Shown here: positions 1 to 8,727 of the stretch, piece after piece
How the letters are laid out: every line of letters begins with the position of its first letter
How positions within the stretch are numbered: position 1 is the first letter of the stretch
Source of the DNA: Pseudomonas sp. AL03
GTDB lineage: Bacteria > Pseudomonadota > Gammaproteobacteria > Pseudomonadales > Pseudomonadaceae
Direction: 5' to 3'
NCBI RefSeq assembly: GCF_029960815.1
Contig: NZ_JASBRE010000036.1
Location: forward strand, 1 to 47,497
Length of the DNA stretch: 47,497 bases
Notes under the pieces: model-generated
Database searches by the model: none
Told to the model about the DNA's origin: nothing
The model's input: only the letters and a program-made list of their open reading frames with translations
Made by a program: the position numbers and the translations under genes

Positions 1-150
1 GCCGGAGTGAGGGCATGCCGAGCCTAGGCGAGGCACCGAATGGCGGGGCAAAAGCGCTTTGGTTACTTTCGCGCTTTTCGAAAGTGACCCGCCGTAAGGG
101 TGGAACCCTAAGCCGCCGTGACCGCAGAAACGGATATGTACCCCAATCTT
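1..150. repeat. Edge of a dispersed intergenic repeat
   Basis: This stretch has no convincing gene. It contains a strong hairpin: GGTTACTTTCG at 61-71 pairs with CGAAAGTGACC at 79-89 with one mismatch. It continues into sequence (GTGACC..GCCGTAAGGGTGGAACC..GCCG) that resembles a family of repeats common between genes in P. fluorescens-group chromosomes. The family assignment is from memory of that pattern; only the hairpin is directly visible. The element is cut by the left window edge. Confidence 0.45.
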
Positions 151-162
151 AAGTGAACAGCA

Positions 163-188
163 TTCCCCGCATTGCGGAGCTTTTTTTT
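163..188 (+). terminator. Probable Rho-independent terminator
   Basis: A short GC stem (CCGC-ATT-GCGG, inside CCCCGCATTGCGGAG) is followed at once by a run of eight T on the plus strand. It would end transcription of a plus-strand gene lying left of the window and shield the 3' end of the convergent MFS gene. The stem is short, so strength is uncertain. Confidence 0.5.
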
Positions 189-196
189 CCGTGCTG

Positions 197-1819
197 TCAG
201 TTGGTATCCAGGTCCACGTTCTTGGTCTCACGCAAACAGATCATCCCGACCACCAGGCTCACCCCGGTAATCACCACCGGATACCAAAGCCCGTAGAAGA
301 TGTCCCCGGTGTACACCACCAAGGCAAACGACACCGTTGGCAGGAAACCGCCGAACCAGCCATTACCAATGTGGTACGGCAGGGACATCGAGGTGTAGCG
401 GATGCGCGTCGGGAACAGTTCGACCATCAGCGCTGCCAGCGGGCCGTAGCACATGGCGGAAATGATGATCAGCACTACCATCAGCGCCACGATCATGGAT
501 TTGTTGACCTGTTGCGTATCGGCTTGTGACGGATACCCCGCCAATGTCACCGCGCCACGCAGGGCTGCTTCATCGTAACCATCGAGTTTCACTTCGCCGA
601 CGCTCACCTGCACGGCACTGCCAGCGGGTGCGGCTTCGCTCTTGTAAGGAAGGCCCTGTTTCACCAGGAAGGTTTTGACCTTGTCGCAAGGGCTATCAAA
701 TTTTGCCTTGCCCACCGGGTCGAACTGGAAGGTGCAAGTGGCCGGGTCAGCCAGTACGGTGATCGGTGCCTGACGGCTGGCCTGGTCGATGGCCGGGTTG
801 GCGTAGTGGGCGATGGACTTGAAGATCGGAAAATACAGCGCGGTGGCTAGTAACAGGCCGATCATCAGCACCGGTTTGCGCCCGACCTTGTCCGACAGCC
901 AGCCGAAGAAAATAAAGAACGGTGCGCCGATGATCACGCTGACGATCAGCAGGCTGTTGGCCAGCGCCGGGTCCATTTTCAGGAACTGGGTGAGGAAGAA
1001 CAGTACGTAGAACTGCGCCGCGTAGAAAGTCACGGCTTGCCCGGCGTTGATGCTGAACAGGGCGATCAGTACGACTTTAAGGTTTTCCCATTTGCCGAAG
1101 GAATCGCGCAGTGGCGATTTGCAGAGCTTGCCTTCCTCTTTCATTTTCACGAACGCAGGCGACTCGTGCAGGCTCATGCGAATCCAGGTCGAGATGCCCA
1201 GCAGAATGATCGAAAACAGAAACGGAATCCGCCAGCCCCAGACTTCGAACTGGTCACCGGTGAAGTAGCGGCAACCGAGCACCACCAGCAGCGACAGCAG
1301 CAACCCGAGGGTCGCGGTGGACTGAATCCAGCTGGTGTGGAAGCCGCGTTTACCCATCGGGGCATGTTCGGCCACGTAAGTGGCAGCGCCGCCGTATTCA
1401 CCGCCCAGGGCCAGGCCCTGAAGCATGCGCAGCACCACAAGAATGATCGGAGCGGCGATGCCGATGCTCGCGTAGGTCGGTAGCAGCCCGACACAGAAGG
1501 TCGCTACACCCATGAGAATGATGGTGGCGAGGAAGGTGTATTTACGCCCGATCATGTCCCCCAGCCGTCCGAACACCAGCGCGCCGAACGGCCGCACGAT
1601 GAAGCCGGCGGCGAACGCCATCAGCGCAAAGATGAACGCCGTGGTGTCGTTGACCCCGGCGAAAAACTGTTTGCTGATCACCGCCGCGAGTGCGCCGTAG
1701 AGGAAAAAGTCGTACCACTCGAAGACTGTCCCAAGCGACGACGCGAAGATAACTTTCTGGGTCTCGCGGCTGGTGTCCGCGCTGCGCACGGCTTCCAGAG
1801 GCTGAACATGTTCTGACAT
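197..1819 (-). CDS. MFS transporter, metabolite:H+ symporter (MHS) type
   Basis: This 540-residue integral inner-membrane protein is of the proline/betaine/shikimate symporter type. It has the MFS loop motif in the form GRLGDMIGRKYTF after the second helix and GWLSDKVGRKPVLM in the second half. About 90 residues of hydrophilic sequence with two Cys (CTF..SPC) are inserted between helices of the C-terminal half, giving a longer protein than the usual 430-450. The start at 1819 (MSEHVQ) is chosen over an in-frame extension to 2005 because GAGGGA sits at ribosome-binding distance and the extension overlaps the next gene. It lies 80 bp downstream of the GMC dehydrogenase on the same strand, so the pair probably imports and oxidises one substrate. 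The substrate cannot be read from sequence. Confidence 0.88.
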   Translation of the reverse strand: MSEHVQPLEAVRSADTSRETQKVIFASSLGTVFEWYDFFLYGALAAVISKQFFAGVNDTTAFIFALMAFAAGFIVRPFGALVFGRLGDMIGRKYTFLATIILMGVATFCVGLLPTYASIGIAAPIILVVLRMLQGLALGGEYGGAATYVAEHAPMGKRGFHTSWIQSTATLGLLLSLLVVLGCRYFTGDQFEVWGWRIPFLFSIILLGISTWIRMSLHESPAFVKMKEEGKLCKSPLRDSFGKWENLKVVLIALFSINAGQAVTFYAAQFYVLFFLTQFLKMDPALANSLLIVSVIIGAPFFIFFGWLSDKVGRKPVLMIGLLLATALYFPIFKSIAHYANPAIDQASRQAPITVLADPATCTFQFDPVGKAKFDSPCDKVKTFLVKQGLPYKSEAAPAGSAVQVSVGEVKLDGYDEAALRGAVTLAGYPSQADTQQVNKSMIVALMVVLIIISAMCYGPLAALMVELFPTRIRYTSMSLPYHIGNGWFGGFLPTVSFALVVYTGDIFYGLWYPVVITGVSLVVGMICLRETKNVDLDTN

Positions 1820-1899
1820 ATCGGTATCCCTCACAGTGATTGTTTTTTTTGTTCCACTGTCGGCGCCGGGCTTATGGACTGGCGCCGCTATTCCTTTGC

Positions 1900-3549
1900 T
1901 CAAGAGACTGCGGTCAGTGCTTTTTCGTCGGGTGCAAAACTCCTTGTGGGTGTGTCCAGGATCAGTTTCGCGGCTTTTTCGGCAATCATCAGCGTAGGCG
2001 AACACGTGTTGCCCGAGGTGATGCGTGGCATGATCGAGGCGTCGGCGATGCGCAGGCCGGGGATGCCATGGACTTTAAGTTGCGCATCGACCACGGCGTC
2101 CGCGTCGTTGCCCATGCGGCAGGTGCCGACGGGATGGAAAATCGTTGTGCCGATGCGGGCGGCGGCTTCGTGCAATTCTTCGTCGCTCTGCAAGCTGTCT
2201 CCGGGCAAGTACTCGACCGGTTTGAACGCTTGCAGGGCCGGTGCGGCGACGATGCGGCGGGTCAGGCGAATGGCATCCGCTGCAACCCGCAAGTCCTCCG
2301 GATGGCTCAAGTAATTGGGCTGAATCAGCGGTGCTTCCTGCGGATCGGTGGAGCGAATCTCTATGCGACCACGGCTTTGCGGGCGCAGATCGCACACCGA
2401 GGCCGTGAAGGCCGGGAAGGTATGCAATGGCTCGCCGAAACGCTCCAGCGACAGTGGCTGAACGTGGTACTCGAGATTCGCTGACGTCTGTTCCGGTCCT
2501 GATCGAGCGAAGGCGCCGAGTTGACTGGGCGCCATGGACAACGGGCCGCTGCGGTCATACAGGTAACGCAGGCCCATGCCCATCTTGCCCCACAGGCTGC
2601 CGGCAATTTGATTCAGCGTGCGGGTGTTTTCCAGTTTGTAGATCAGGCGCAGTTGCAGGTGATCCTGCAGATTGCCACCCACGCCGGGCAGTGCATGGGC
2701 AACGCCGATCCCCAGTCGTTGCAGCAGCGGGCGAGGGCCGATCCCGGAACGTTGCAGGATGCTGGGAGAGCCGACGGAGCCGGCGCACAGCACGATCTCT
2801 TTACGCGCCTTGAAGGATTTCGCCTGACCTTGCCAACACGCGCTGACCGCAGACGCACGGCCGTTTTCCAGCAGCACGCGATCCACTTCGACGTCGGTCA
2901 GCACGGTGAGATTGGGGCGGTTGCGGATCGGTTTGAGAAACGCCTTGGCCGCGTTCCAGCGAATACCGGCTTTCTGATTGACCTGAAAATAGCCACAGCC
3001 TTCATTGTCGCCCTGGTTGAAGTCATCGATGCTGGCGATGCCAATTTGCTCGGCAGCGCTGCGGAAGGCATCCAGAATCGGCCACGACAGGCGCTGGCGC
3101 TCGATCCGCCATTCCCCGGCAGCACCGTGAAATTGCGAGTCGCCGGCAAAGTGGTTTTCGCTTTTTTTGAACAACGGCAGCACGTCGTTCCAGCTCCAGC
3201 CGGAATTGCCTTGGGCTGCCCAGCCGTCGTAGTCGCCCGCTTGGCCGCGCATGTAGATCATGCCGTTGATCGATGAACAGCCGCCGAGCACTTTGCCACG
3301 CGGATAACTCAGGGCCCGACCTTGAAGGCCGGGTTGTGCTTCGGTCTTGAAGCACCAGTCGGTGCGCGGGTTGCCGATGCAGAACAGGTAACCCACGGGG
3401 ATGTGAATCCACGCGTAGTTGTCGCGGCCGCCGGCTTCGAGCAGCAACACGCGATGTTGCGGGTTGGCCGACAATCGATTGGCCAGCAAACAACCGGCCG
3501 GCCCGGCCCCGACCACGATGTAGTCGTATTCATCCAGAGAAGTCTGCAT
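1900..3549 (-). CDS. GMC family FAD-dependent oxidoreductase (choline dehydrogenase-like)
   Basis: This 549-residue flavoprotein has an N-terminal dinucleotide-binding motif (VVGAGPAGCLLANRLS), the GMC signature around GGCSSINGMIYMRG, and C-terminal GMC active-site segments FHPVGTCRMG (catalytic His) and SGNTCSPTLMIAEKA. Family members oxidise an alcohol to an aldehyde with FAD. The length matches choline/alcohol dehydrogenases, but no betaine genes are nearby, so choline specificity is not claimed. The start at 3549 (MQTSLDEYDY) has AAGGT 8 nt upstream; a second ATG 36 nt earlier has a poorer site. It is co-oriented with the MFS gene and divergent from a LysR regulator, typical of a small substrate-induced catabolic unit. 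Confidence 0.88.
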   Translation of the reverse strand: MQTSLDEYDYIVVGAGPAGCLLANRLSANPQHRVLLLEAGGRDNYAWIHIPVGYLFCIGNPRTDWCFKTEAQPGLQGRALSYPRGKVLGGCSSINGMIYMRGQAGDYDGWAAQGNSGWSWNDVLPLFKKSENHFAGDSQFHGAAGEWRIERQRLSWPILDAFRSAAEQIGIASIDDFNQGDNEGCGYFQVNQKAGIRWNAAKAFLKPIRNRPNLTVLTDVEVDRVLLENGRASAVSACWQGQAKSFKARKEIVLCAGSVGSPSILQRSGIGPRPLLQRLGIGVAHALPGVGGNLQDHLQLRLIYKLENTRTLNQIAGSLWGKMGMGLRYLYDRSGPLSMAPSQLGAFARSGPEQTSANLEYHVQPLSLERFGEPLHTFPAFTASVCDLRPQSRGRIEIRSTDPQEAPLIQPNYLSHPEDLRVAADAIRLTRRIVAAPALQAFKPVEYLPGDSLQSDEELHEAAARIGTTIFHPVGTCRMGNDADAVVDAQLKVHGIPGLRIADASIMPRITSGNTCSPTLMIAEKAAKLILDTPTRSFAPDEKALTAVS

Positions 3550-3669
3550 GCGTGACCTTATGGTGTTGTTCTTGTTGTCGGTCATCCTAGTTGTTAGCTT
3601 TCGTCAAAAGAATGTTAGTTTTTGCGCAGCCGCTGTGCGTTTTTAAACACCTCGCTTCAAGGACGACTC

Positions 3670-4566
3670 ATGTTCGACTGGAATGACTTGCGGTTTTTTC
3701 TCGAGTTGCAGCGTAGCGGGCGCCTGCTGACCGCTGCCCGCCGTTTGAACACCACTCACGCCACCGTGGCCCGGCACATCGAGGCCATCGAAAAGAGCCT
3801 CGGCACCGCGCTGTTTGTCCAGCATGCCCAGGGCTATGAGTTGACCCCGGCCGGCGAAGCGCTGCTCAAACACGCCGAAGCCATGGAAAACGTCGCGCTG
3901 CTTGCTCAAGAGGAAATCACCCAATCCACCGCGCCACTGGGCAAGATTCGCGTCGGCGTGACCGAAGGGTTGGGCATCATGTTCCTCGCCAGTCGCATGA
4001 ACGGCCTGTTCGAGCGCTATCCGGGGCTGGAAGTGGAACTGGTGGCGGTGCCGCGGTTTGTCAGCATCCTTAACCGCGAAGCCGAGATCAGCATCCACCT
4101 GGAGCGTCCGTCCGCTGACATGCTGGTCACCCGTAAACTCACTGACTATCGCCTGGCGCTGTATGCCAGCCAGGACTACCTCGACCGCTCGCCACCGCTG
4201 TGCAGCCGCGAAGACCTTGGTCGTCATGCCTGGATCGGCTACGTCGACGACTTGTTGTTCAGCCAGGAACTGATGTTCCTCAACAGTTTCTGTCGCAACC
4301 CGCAAGTGGTCTTCCACAGCACCAGCGTCATCGCTCAGCAACAGGCTGCGCGCTCAGGTTTGGGCATCGCCGTGTTGCCGTGCTACATGGCCAGCGCTGA
4401 CCCCGATTTAGTGCCGTTGATGCCGGATGAGAGCATTCAGCGCAGCTACTGGATCAGCACCCGCCGCGAGCTGCACAAATCCGTGCGGTTGCGAGTGTTG
4501 TGGGATTACGTGGTGGAGTTGTGTGAACGCGAGCAGGGGATGTTGCTCGGGCCCAATCCCGGGTAG
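3670..4566 (+). CDS. LysR-type transcriptional regulator
   Basis: This 298-residue protein has an N-terminal winged helix-turn-helix (FDWNDLRFFLELQRSGRL..AARRLNTTHATVARHIEAIE) followed by the LysR effector-binding fold. The start at 3670 is preceded by AAGGA; an upstream in-frame extension lacks a good site. It is divergent from the GMC/MFS pair with a 120-bp gap, the classical arrangement for a LysR activator controlling a catabolic operon, so the two minus-strand genes are its likely target (inference). The 3' end lies 11 bp from the convergent sensor-kinase gene. Confidence 0.9.
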   Translation: MFDWNDLRFFLELQRSGRLLTAARRLNTTHATVARHIEAIEKSLGTALFVQHAQGYELTPAGEALLKHAEAMENVALLAQEEITQSTAPLGKIRVGVTEGLGIMFLASRMNGLFERYPGLEVELVAVPRFVSILNREAEISIHLERPSADMLVTRKLTDYRLALYASQDYLDRSPPLCSREDLGRHAWIGYVDDLLFSQELMFLNSFCRNPQVVFHSTSVIAQQQAARSGLGIAVLPCYMASADPDLVPLMPDESIQRSYWISTRRELHKSVRLRVLWDYVVELCEREQGMLLGPNPG

Positions 4567-4577
4567 GAGCCCTCGTT

Positions 4578-5945
4578 TCAAACGTCCGGAATCGACAGGG
4601 TCGCCCGCAACCCGCCCTCCGGCCGGTTGACCAGGGTGATTCGTCCGCCCAGGCGAGTCGCAATGGTGTTGACGATCGTCAGCCCCAACCCCGCCCCCTG
4701 GACGTTTGCGCGACTGTAAAAGCGTTCGAACAAGCGCCCGCGTTCCGCTTCGTCGATGCCCGGTCCCTGATCCTCGACACTCAATGAATAGAAGCCGCCC
4801 GCTTGATTCAGCTGCACGGTGATGACGCCGTGCTCGGGGGAAAAATTTGCCGCGTTGCTGATCAGGTTGTTCAGGGCGATGTCGATGGCGGCGGCGTCGG
4901 CAACCACTTTAAAGGGACGATCGGTGACGTCGAAGGTCAGCTCAAGGTTTTTACTCAGTAACCAGGGCGTGAGCTGTACCAGGCTTTCTCGCACGGTTTC
5001 GGCCAGGTCGATGCTGTGCAATACCGGAGCCATTGCTTTGGGTTCGAGGCGGGCCATGGTCAACAATTGATTGACCAGACGGCTGGTGCGGTCGACGCCG
5101 GCGATCAGAAACGCCAGGGATTCCCGACGCTCCTGTTCGGTGCCGGCCTCCAGCAGGTTCTGCGCATGCACCCGCAGCACCGCCAGGGGCGTGCGCATTT
5201 CATGGGCGGCGTCGGCGATAAAGCGCCGCTCGCGGCCGAGCACTTCCTGAATTTGCGCGAGCATGCGATTGAGCGCTGCTTGCATCGGTTCGAGCTCGCT
5301 GGGCAACGGGGTCAGTTGCAGCGGTTCCAGAGAGCCGCTGTGCCGTGCCCGCAGAGTCGCCGCCATATCGGCCAGGGGCTTGAGGCCCCAGCCAAAGGCC
5401 AGCCAGACCATCGCCACTAGAATCAGGCTGCCCAGCACATTGGGCCACAGGGTATGGCGCAGGATCCGATCCACCAGGTCCGAACGCACATCGTCGCGTT
5501 CGCCCACCCAGATCCGCAAATCCGTTTGTCTGTCTTCCAGCATGAACGCGCGCCAGTGACGGTTGTTCAGGTCCACCACATCGCTGAAGCCGGGTTTCGA
5601 CGGGGGCGCGGTGAAGGAGGGCGCGCTGGCGGTGTGCACCAGCACTTCGCCCTGACGATTCCAGACCTGAAAGGCAATCTTGCTTTCATAAGGATGGCCA
5701 TCGACCCTCGGCACTGCTTCGCCCAAGGCCCTGTTGAACGCCTGATACAGCTCGGCGTGTTCCTTGCTGGCCAGCGGCATGCGCATCACACCCTGCAGCA
5801 GCCGGGCGTTTTGCGCCAGTTGAGCGTCATAGACTTCGGCAATTTCGTGGTTGCTGTCGTGCCAGTTGAACACGCTGATCACCGCCAGACCGGCGAGCAT
5901 CAAGCCAATGATCAGCGTCAGGGTGCGACGCCGGATCGAAGTCAT
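4578..5945 (-). CDS. Sensor histidine kinase, QseC/PmrB-like
   Basis: This 455-residue inner-membrane kinase has a first membrane helix at about 9-26, a periplasmic sensor region to about 165, a second helix at about 166-186 and a HAMP linker. Then come the HisKA box (ADAAHEMRTPL, phospho-accepting His) and the ATPase N box (NNLISNAANFSP), G1 (DQGPGID) and G2 (GAGLGLTIV). Its start overlaps the response-regulator stop by 4 bp, so the two are translationally coupled and form one two-component system. It is the last gene of the seven-gene minus-strand run starting at 10872. The signal is unknown. Similarity to QseC/PmrB suggests cations, cationic peptides or envelope stress, but that is inference. 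Confidence 0.92.
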   Translation of the reverse strand: MTSIRRRTLTLIIGLMLAGLAVISVFNWHDSNHEIAEVYDAQLAQNARLLQGVMRMPLASKEHAELYQAFNRALGEAVPRVDGHPYESKIAFQVWNRQGEVLVHTASAPSFTAPPSKPGFSDVVDLNNRHWRAFMLEDRQTDLRIWVGERDDVRSDLVDRILRHTLWPNVLGSLILVAMVWLAFGWGLKPLADMAATLRARHSGSLEPLQLTPLPSELEPMQAALNRMLAQIQEVLGRERRFIADAAHEMRTPLAVLRVHAQNLLEAGTEQERRESLAFLIAGVDRTSRLVNQLLTMARLEPKAMAPVLHSIDLAETVRESLVQLTPWLLSKNLELTFDVTDRPFKVVADAAAIDIALNNLISNAANFSPEHGVITVQLNQAGGFYSLSVEDQGPGIDEAERGRLFERFYSRANVQGAGLGLTIVNTIATRLGGRITLVNRPEGGLRATLSIPDV

Positions 5946-6604
5946 CGACGCTCCTCTACCAGGTAACCGACACCACGAATAGTGCGGATCAGGTCGGTGG
6001 AGAATTTCTTGCGCAGGTGATGGATGTGCACTTCAAGCGTGTTGCTTTCGGCTTCCTCGTTCCACCCGTAAAGCAACTGCATCAAGTGATCTCGGGTCAT
6101 GACCCGGCCTGGTGGCGAGAGTAATTCGTGGAGTAGCTGATATTCCTTGGGCGTCAGCGCGACCGGTTCGCCCTGATAGCTGACTTGCTGGGTGCCGGGG
6201 TTGAGGCTGATGCCGGCGTGTTCGATCAGCATCTGCGCGCGGCCGGCGCTGCGCCGCAGCAAGGCGCGCAGACGCGCCTTGAGTTCGGCCAGATCAAACG
6301 GCTTGATCAGGTAATCGTCGGCGCCGGCATCCAGCCCGGCGATACGGTCTTCGGTGGCATCCCGCGCAGTGAGGATCAGCACCGGCAAGTTGGAGCCGCT
6401 GTCGCGCAAACGACGCAGCACTTCGAGGCCGTCCATGCGGGGCAAGCCGAGGTCGAGCACCGCCAGATCAAAGGATTCGCTGAGCAGCGAATGCAAGGCG
6501 CTGCTGCCGTCCTGCAACCAGTCGACGGTGTAACCTTCGCGGCCCAGGGCCTGATGAATGCCTTCGCCCAGAGCCACGTCATCCTCGATCAGTAATAAGC
6601 GCAC
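5942..6604 (-). CDS. OmpR-family response regulator, QseB/PmrA-like
   Basis: This 220-residue regulator has a receiver domain (MRLLLIEDD at the start, phospho-acceptor Asp in LAVLDLGLPRMDG, Lys in LIKPFD) and a C-terminal winged helix (LTPKEYQLLHELL..VHIHHLRKKF). It is partner of the kinase overlapping its 3' end. Regulators of this subgroup (PmrA, QseB, BqsR/CarR) bind direct repeats of the TTAAG-N6-TTAAG kind, and two such boxes lie at the operon promoter (10921-10937 and 10964-10980). Autoregulation of the whole operon is therefore likely. It is not a typical pmrAB locus: no lipid A modification gene is adjacent. Confidence 0.93.
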   Translation of the reverse strand: MRLLLIEDDVALGEGIHQALGREGYTVDWLQDGSSALHSLLSESFDLAVLDLGLPRMDGLEVLRRLRDSGSNLPVLILTARDATEDRIAGLDAGADDYLIKPFDLAELKARLRALLRRSAGRAQMLIEHAGISLNPGTQQVSYQGEPVALTPKEYQLLHELLSPPGRVMTRDHLMQLLYGWNEEAESNTLEVHIHHLRKKFSTDLIRTIRGVGYLVEERR

Positions 6605-6615
6605 ACGGACTCCTG

Positions 6616-7260
6616 TCAGTTGAGTTTCTTGTTCACGTCCACCAGCAACGCTTCAATTTCTTTGCGGCGCCCGGCGTCGGCGGTTTCCCGGCCTGGCCGT
6701 GGGTCTGCTAGCAGGGCTTTTTGCAGCGCGCCCCGGGCTTCGCTGTAGCGTTTTTGACGGTAGAGGTGATCGCCCCAGAAGTACAGACTATCGATGCCGT
6801 TCGGGTTGAGTTGCAAGGCCTGCTTGAGCAACTGTTCGGCCTTGTCGGCGTCACCGAAACCGATGGGCCAGCCCGGTACCCGGTCATAGAGCGCAGCGAG
6901 GCTGGTGTAGGCCGAGCCTTGCAGGGCTTTGGGGTCGAGGGTCAGGGACTTTTCCAGGTCGGCCTTGGCGTCTTTGGCTTTGCCCAATGCACCGAGCCCG
7001 CCCTGGGCACCGGCCCAACTGCTGGTGACGATACCGGACCAGATCCAGGCTTCTGCGACGGATTGGCGTTCCCGAGAGAAGGTCGAGGCTTGGCTGGCGA
7101 GTTTTTCGAACGCGGCCGTGCGTTGCTCGTCCGGCAGTTCGTATTGGATGTGCGCCCAGCTTTGCTGGATGCCATTGAGACGTTGCTGATCGGCGGCGTC
7201 CAGGGCCCAGACGCTTTGGCTCAAGGCGCCCATCAGTAAGCAGGCAAAGAGTTTTTTCAT
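6616..7260 (-). CDS. Exported TPR-like protein of unknown function
   Basis: This 214-residue protein begins with a Sec-type signal peptide (MKKLFACLLMGALSQSVWA, cleavage after about 19), so it should be periplasmic. The mature part is helical with TPR-like repeats in the second half (LEKSLTLDPKALQGSAYTSL, EQLLKQALQLNPNGIDSLYF, EARGALQKALLADPRP). Its start overlaps the SDR stop by 4 bp and the response regulator follows 11 bp downstream, so it belongs to the same operon. TPR proteins usually hold other proteins; here it could scaffold an envelope step or tune the adjacent sensor kinase. Neither can be decided from sequence. Confidence 0.82.
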   Translation of the reverse strand: MKKLFACLLMGALSQSVWALDAADQQRLNGIQQSWAHIQYELPDEQRTAAFEKLASQASTFSRERQSVAEAWIWSGIVTSSWAGAQGGLGALGKAKDAKADLEKSLTLDPKALQGSAYTSLAALYDRVPGWPIGFGDADKAEQLLKQALQLNPNGIDSLYFWGDHLYRQKRYSEARGALQKALLADPRPGRETADAGRRKEIEALLVDVNKKLN

Positions 7261-8066
7261 GGTTTGAGGTTCTCGTTATCAGGCTTTTGACTCAGGCGAC
7301 GGATCAGTGGCAACTGCTTGCGCAGGCCGCGATCCACCAGGTTTGGCAACAGACTGTTCAGGCCCACGAAAAAGCGTTCTGGCCAGCCCAGGTACAAGTC
7401 GCGGCGGTCACCGGCAATGGCGTGCATCACCGCCGAGGCGACTGTTTGCGGGTCGTCGACATTGGATTTGAGCGCGTCATTCAAGGCCTGCGCCGCCGGG
7501 CTGTTCATGCTGGTGCGGGTGGCACGTGGCGCGACGTACAAAACGCCGACCTGGGTGTCGGCCAGTTCCCGGCGCAGGGCTTCGGAAAAACCCCGCAGGG
7601 CAAACTTGGTGGCGCAATAGCTGGCGTAACCGGGGTAGCCGATGGAGCCGTAGGTCGAACCGACGTTCACCACCATGGCGCTTTCAGCTTGCTTGAGCAG
7701 CGGCAGCAATAATTTGGTCAGGCAGATCGGCGCGCCGATGTTCACCGCCAGCATGGCGTTGATGCCGCTGTCATCGAGCTGTTCGAGCATGGCGAAGTGA
7801 TTGACCCCGGCGGCGTTGATCAGCAGGTTGATGCCGTCAATGGCTTCGGCGGTGGCCAGTACTTTGCGGCGGTCGGCGAGAATCGTCAGGTCGGCGCCAA
7901 CCCAGCACAAATGCTGCGGATAGCGTTCGAGTAAAGGCTCCAACGGTTCCCGATGCCGAGCCACGGCCAATACCTTGGCTCCACTGGCGCACAGGGCGGT
8001 AGTGATCGCCAACCCGATGCCGCCGCTGGCGCCGGTTAGTACGACGCGAGCCTCAGACAGGCGCAT
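7257..8066 (-). CDS. Short-chain dehydrogenase/reductase (SDR)
   Basis: This 269-residue NAD(P)-dependent oxidoreductase is of the classical SDR type. It has a cofactor motif TGASGGIG near the N-terminus, NAAG in strand 4, a catalytic Ser in the VNVGSTYGS region and catalytic YCATK (Tyr, Lys). Classical SDRs interconvert a hydroxyl and a carbonyl. The start at 8066 (MRLSEARVVL) has GGGGAG upstream and overlaps the end of the di-iron oxygenase gene by 14 bp; the longer in-frame start at 8081 has no better site. Its position after acyl-activating and oxygenase genes suggests it reduces or oxidises an intermediate of a fatty-acyl-derived product (inference). The C-terminal segment (LPLIRRLSQKPDNENLKP) is polar. 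Confidence 0.9.
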   Translation of the reverse strand: MRLSEARVVLTGASGGIGLAITTALCASGAKVLAVARHREPLEPLLERYPQHLCWVGADLTILADRRKVLATAEAIDGINLLINAAGVNHFAMLEQLDDSGINAMLAVNIGAPICLTKLLLPLLKQAESAMVVNVGSTYGSIGYPGYASYCATKFALRGFSEALRRELADTQVGVLYVAPRATRTSMNSPAAQALNDALKSNVDDPQTVASAVMHAIAGDRRDLYLGWPERFFVGLNSLLPNLVDRGLRKQLPLIRRLSQKPDNENLKP

Positions 8067-8727
8067 GCAGGTTCTCCCCATCGCGTGGCAAACCGCGGAA
8101 CATGTCGGTGTAAAGCGTGTACACCACTTTGGAGGCGTGAATCACAGCGGCCTGGTCGGCCGGCTCATCGAGAGTGTTCATCAATCGGCGATAGGTCTGC
8201 ATGTGCTCGATATCCAGCGAACCATGGGAACTGAGGTAACTGAAGGCGCTTTGCGGCAAGTCCAGGCGCTCGCGGATGCTGTCGGCGGCATGGGTGGCCA
8301 GGGCGATGCTGGTGCCTTCGAGCACGTTGACCATGCCGAACAGCCCAACCGGGTTGTCCCGGGCAATCAGGTCGTAGAGGAAGCTGACCATTAATTCGAT
8401 CGGCAAGGATGAACGACCGTCGCGCACCACATCCTTGTCGCCGCCGCAGGCTTCGATGTCGTTGAGTACCCATTGTTCGTGGCCGTATTCTTCCTCGATG
8501 TACTCGCACACCGCTTCACGCAGCCATTCCAGGCGCAACGGCAGGCGAGCGCCGCAGGCCATCATCAATGGCACGGTGTGGCGCACGTGGTAATAGGCTT
8601 GCGTCAGGAAAGCCCGGTAGCTTTCCAGGCTGACGTTGCCCTCGAGGGCGTCGCGAATGATCGGCAGATTGAACAGCGCGTGACGTTCCTGTTGGGTGGC
8701 TTCTTGCAGCGTGTCGAAAAAACTCAT
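8053..8727 (-). CDS. Heme-oxygenase-like di-iron oxygenase (HDO), TenA/PqqC superfamily
   Basis: This 224-residue all-helical protein would usually be called TenA-like. It carries the ligand pattern of heme-oxygenase-like di-iron oxidases: Glu80-x2-His83 (EYGH), Glu137 (LEGTS) and His168-x3-Asp172-x2-His175 (HGSLDIEH). As I recall them, UndA (1-undecene synthase) and CADD use the same H-x3-D-x2-H triad, and UndA the same E-x2-H pair. That argues for O2-dependent di-iron chemistry, not thiamine salvage, and no thi gene is near. It overlaps the acyl-activating enzyme gene by 4 bp upstream and the SDR by 14 bp downstream. The likely substrate is the activated or free acyl/amino compound made by its neighbours (inference). 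Confidence 0.82.
   Translation of the reverse strand: MSFFDTLQEATQQERHALFNLPIIRDALEGNVSLESYRAFLTQAYYHVRHTVPLMMACGARLPLRLEWLREAVCEYIEEEYGHEQWVLNDIEACGGDKDVVRDGRSSLPIELMVSFLYDLIARDNPVGLFGMVNVLEGTSIALATHAADSIRERLDLPQSAFSYLSSHGSLDIEHMQTYRRLMNTLDEPADQAAVIHASKVVYTLYTDMFRGLPRDGENLHAPV

Noticed and set aside
4578..6604. Annotating the two-component system as pmrAB or qseBC
   Set aside because: Domain layout fits both groups, and the neighbours (no arn or pmrC-like genes) do not support either name.
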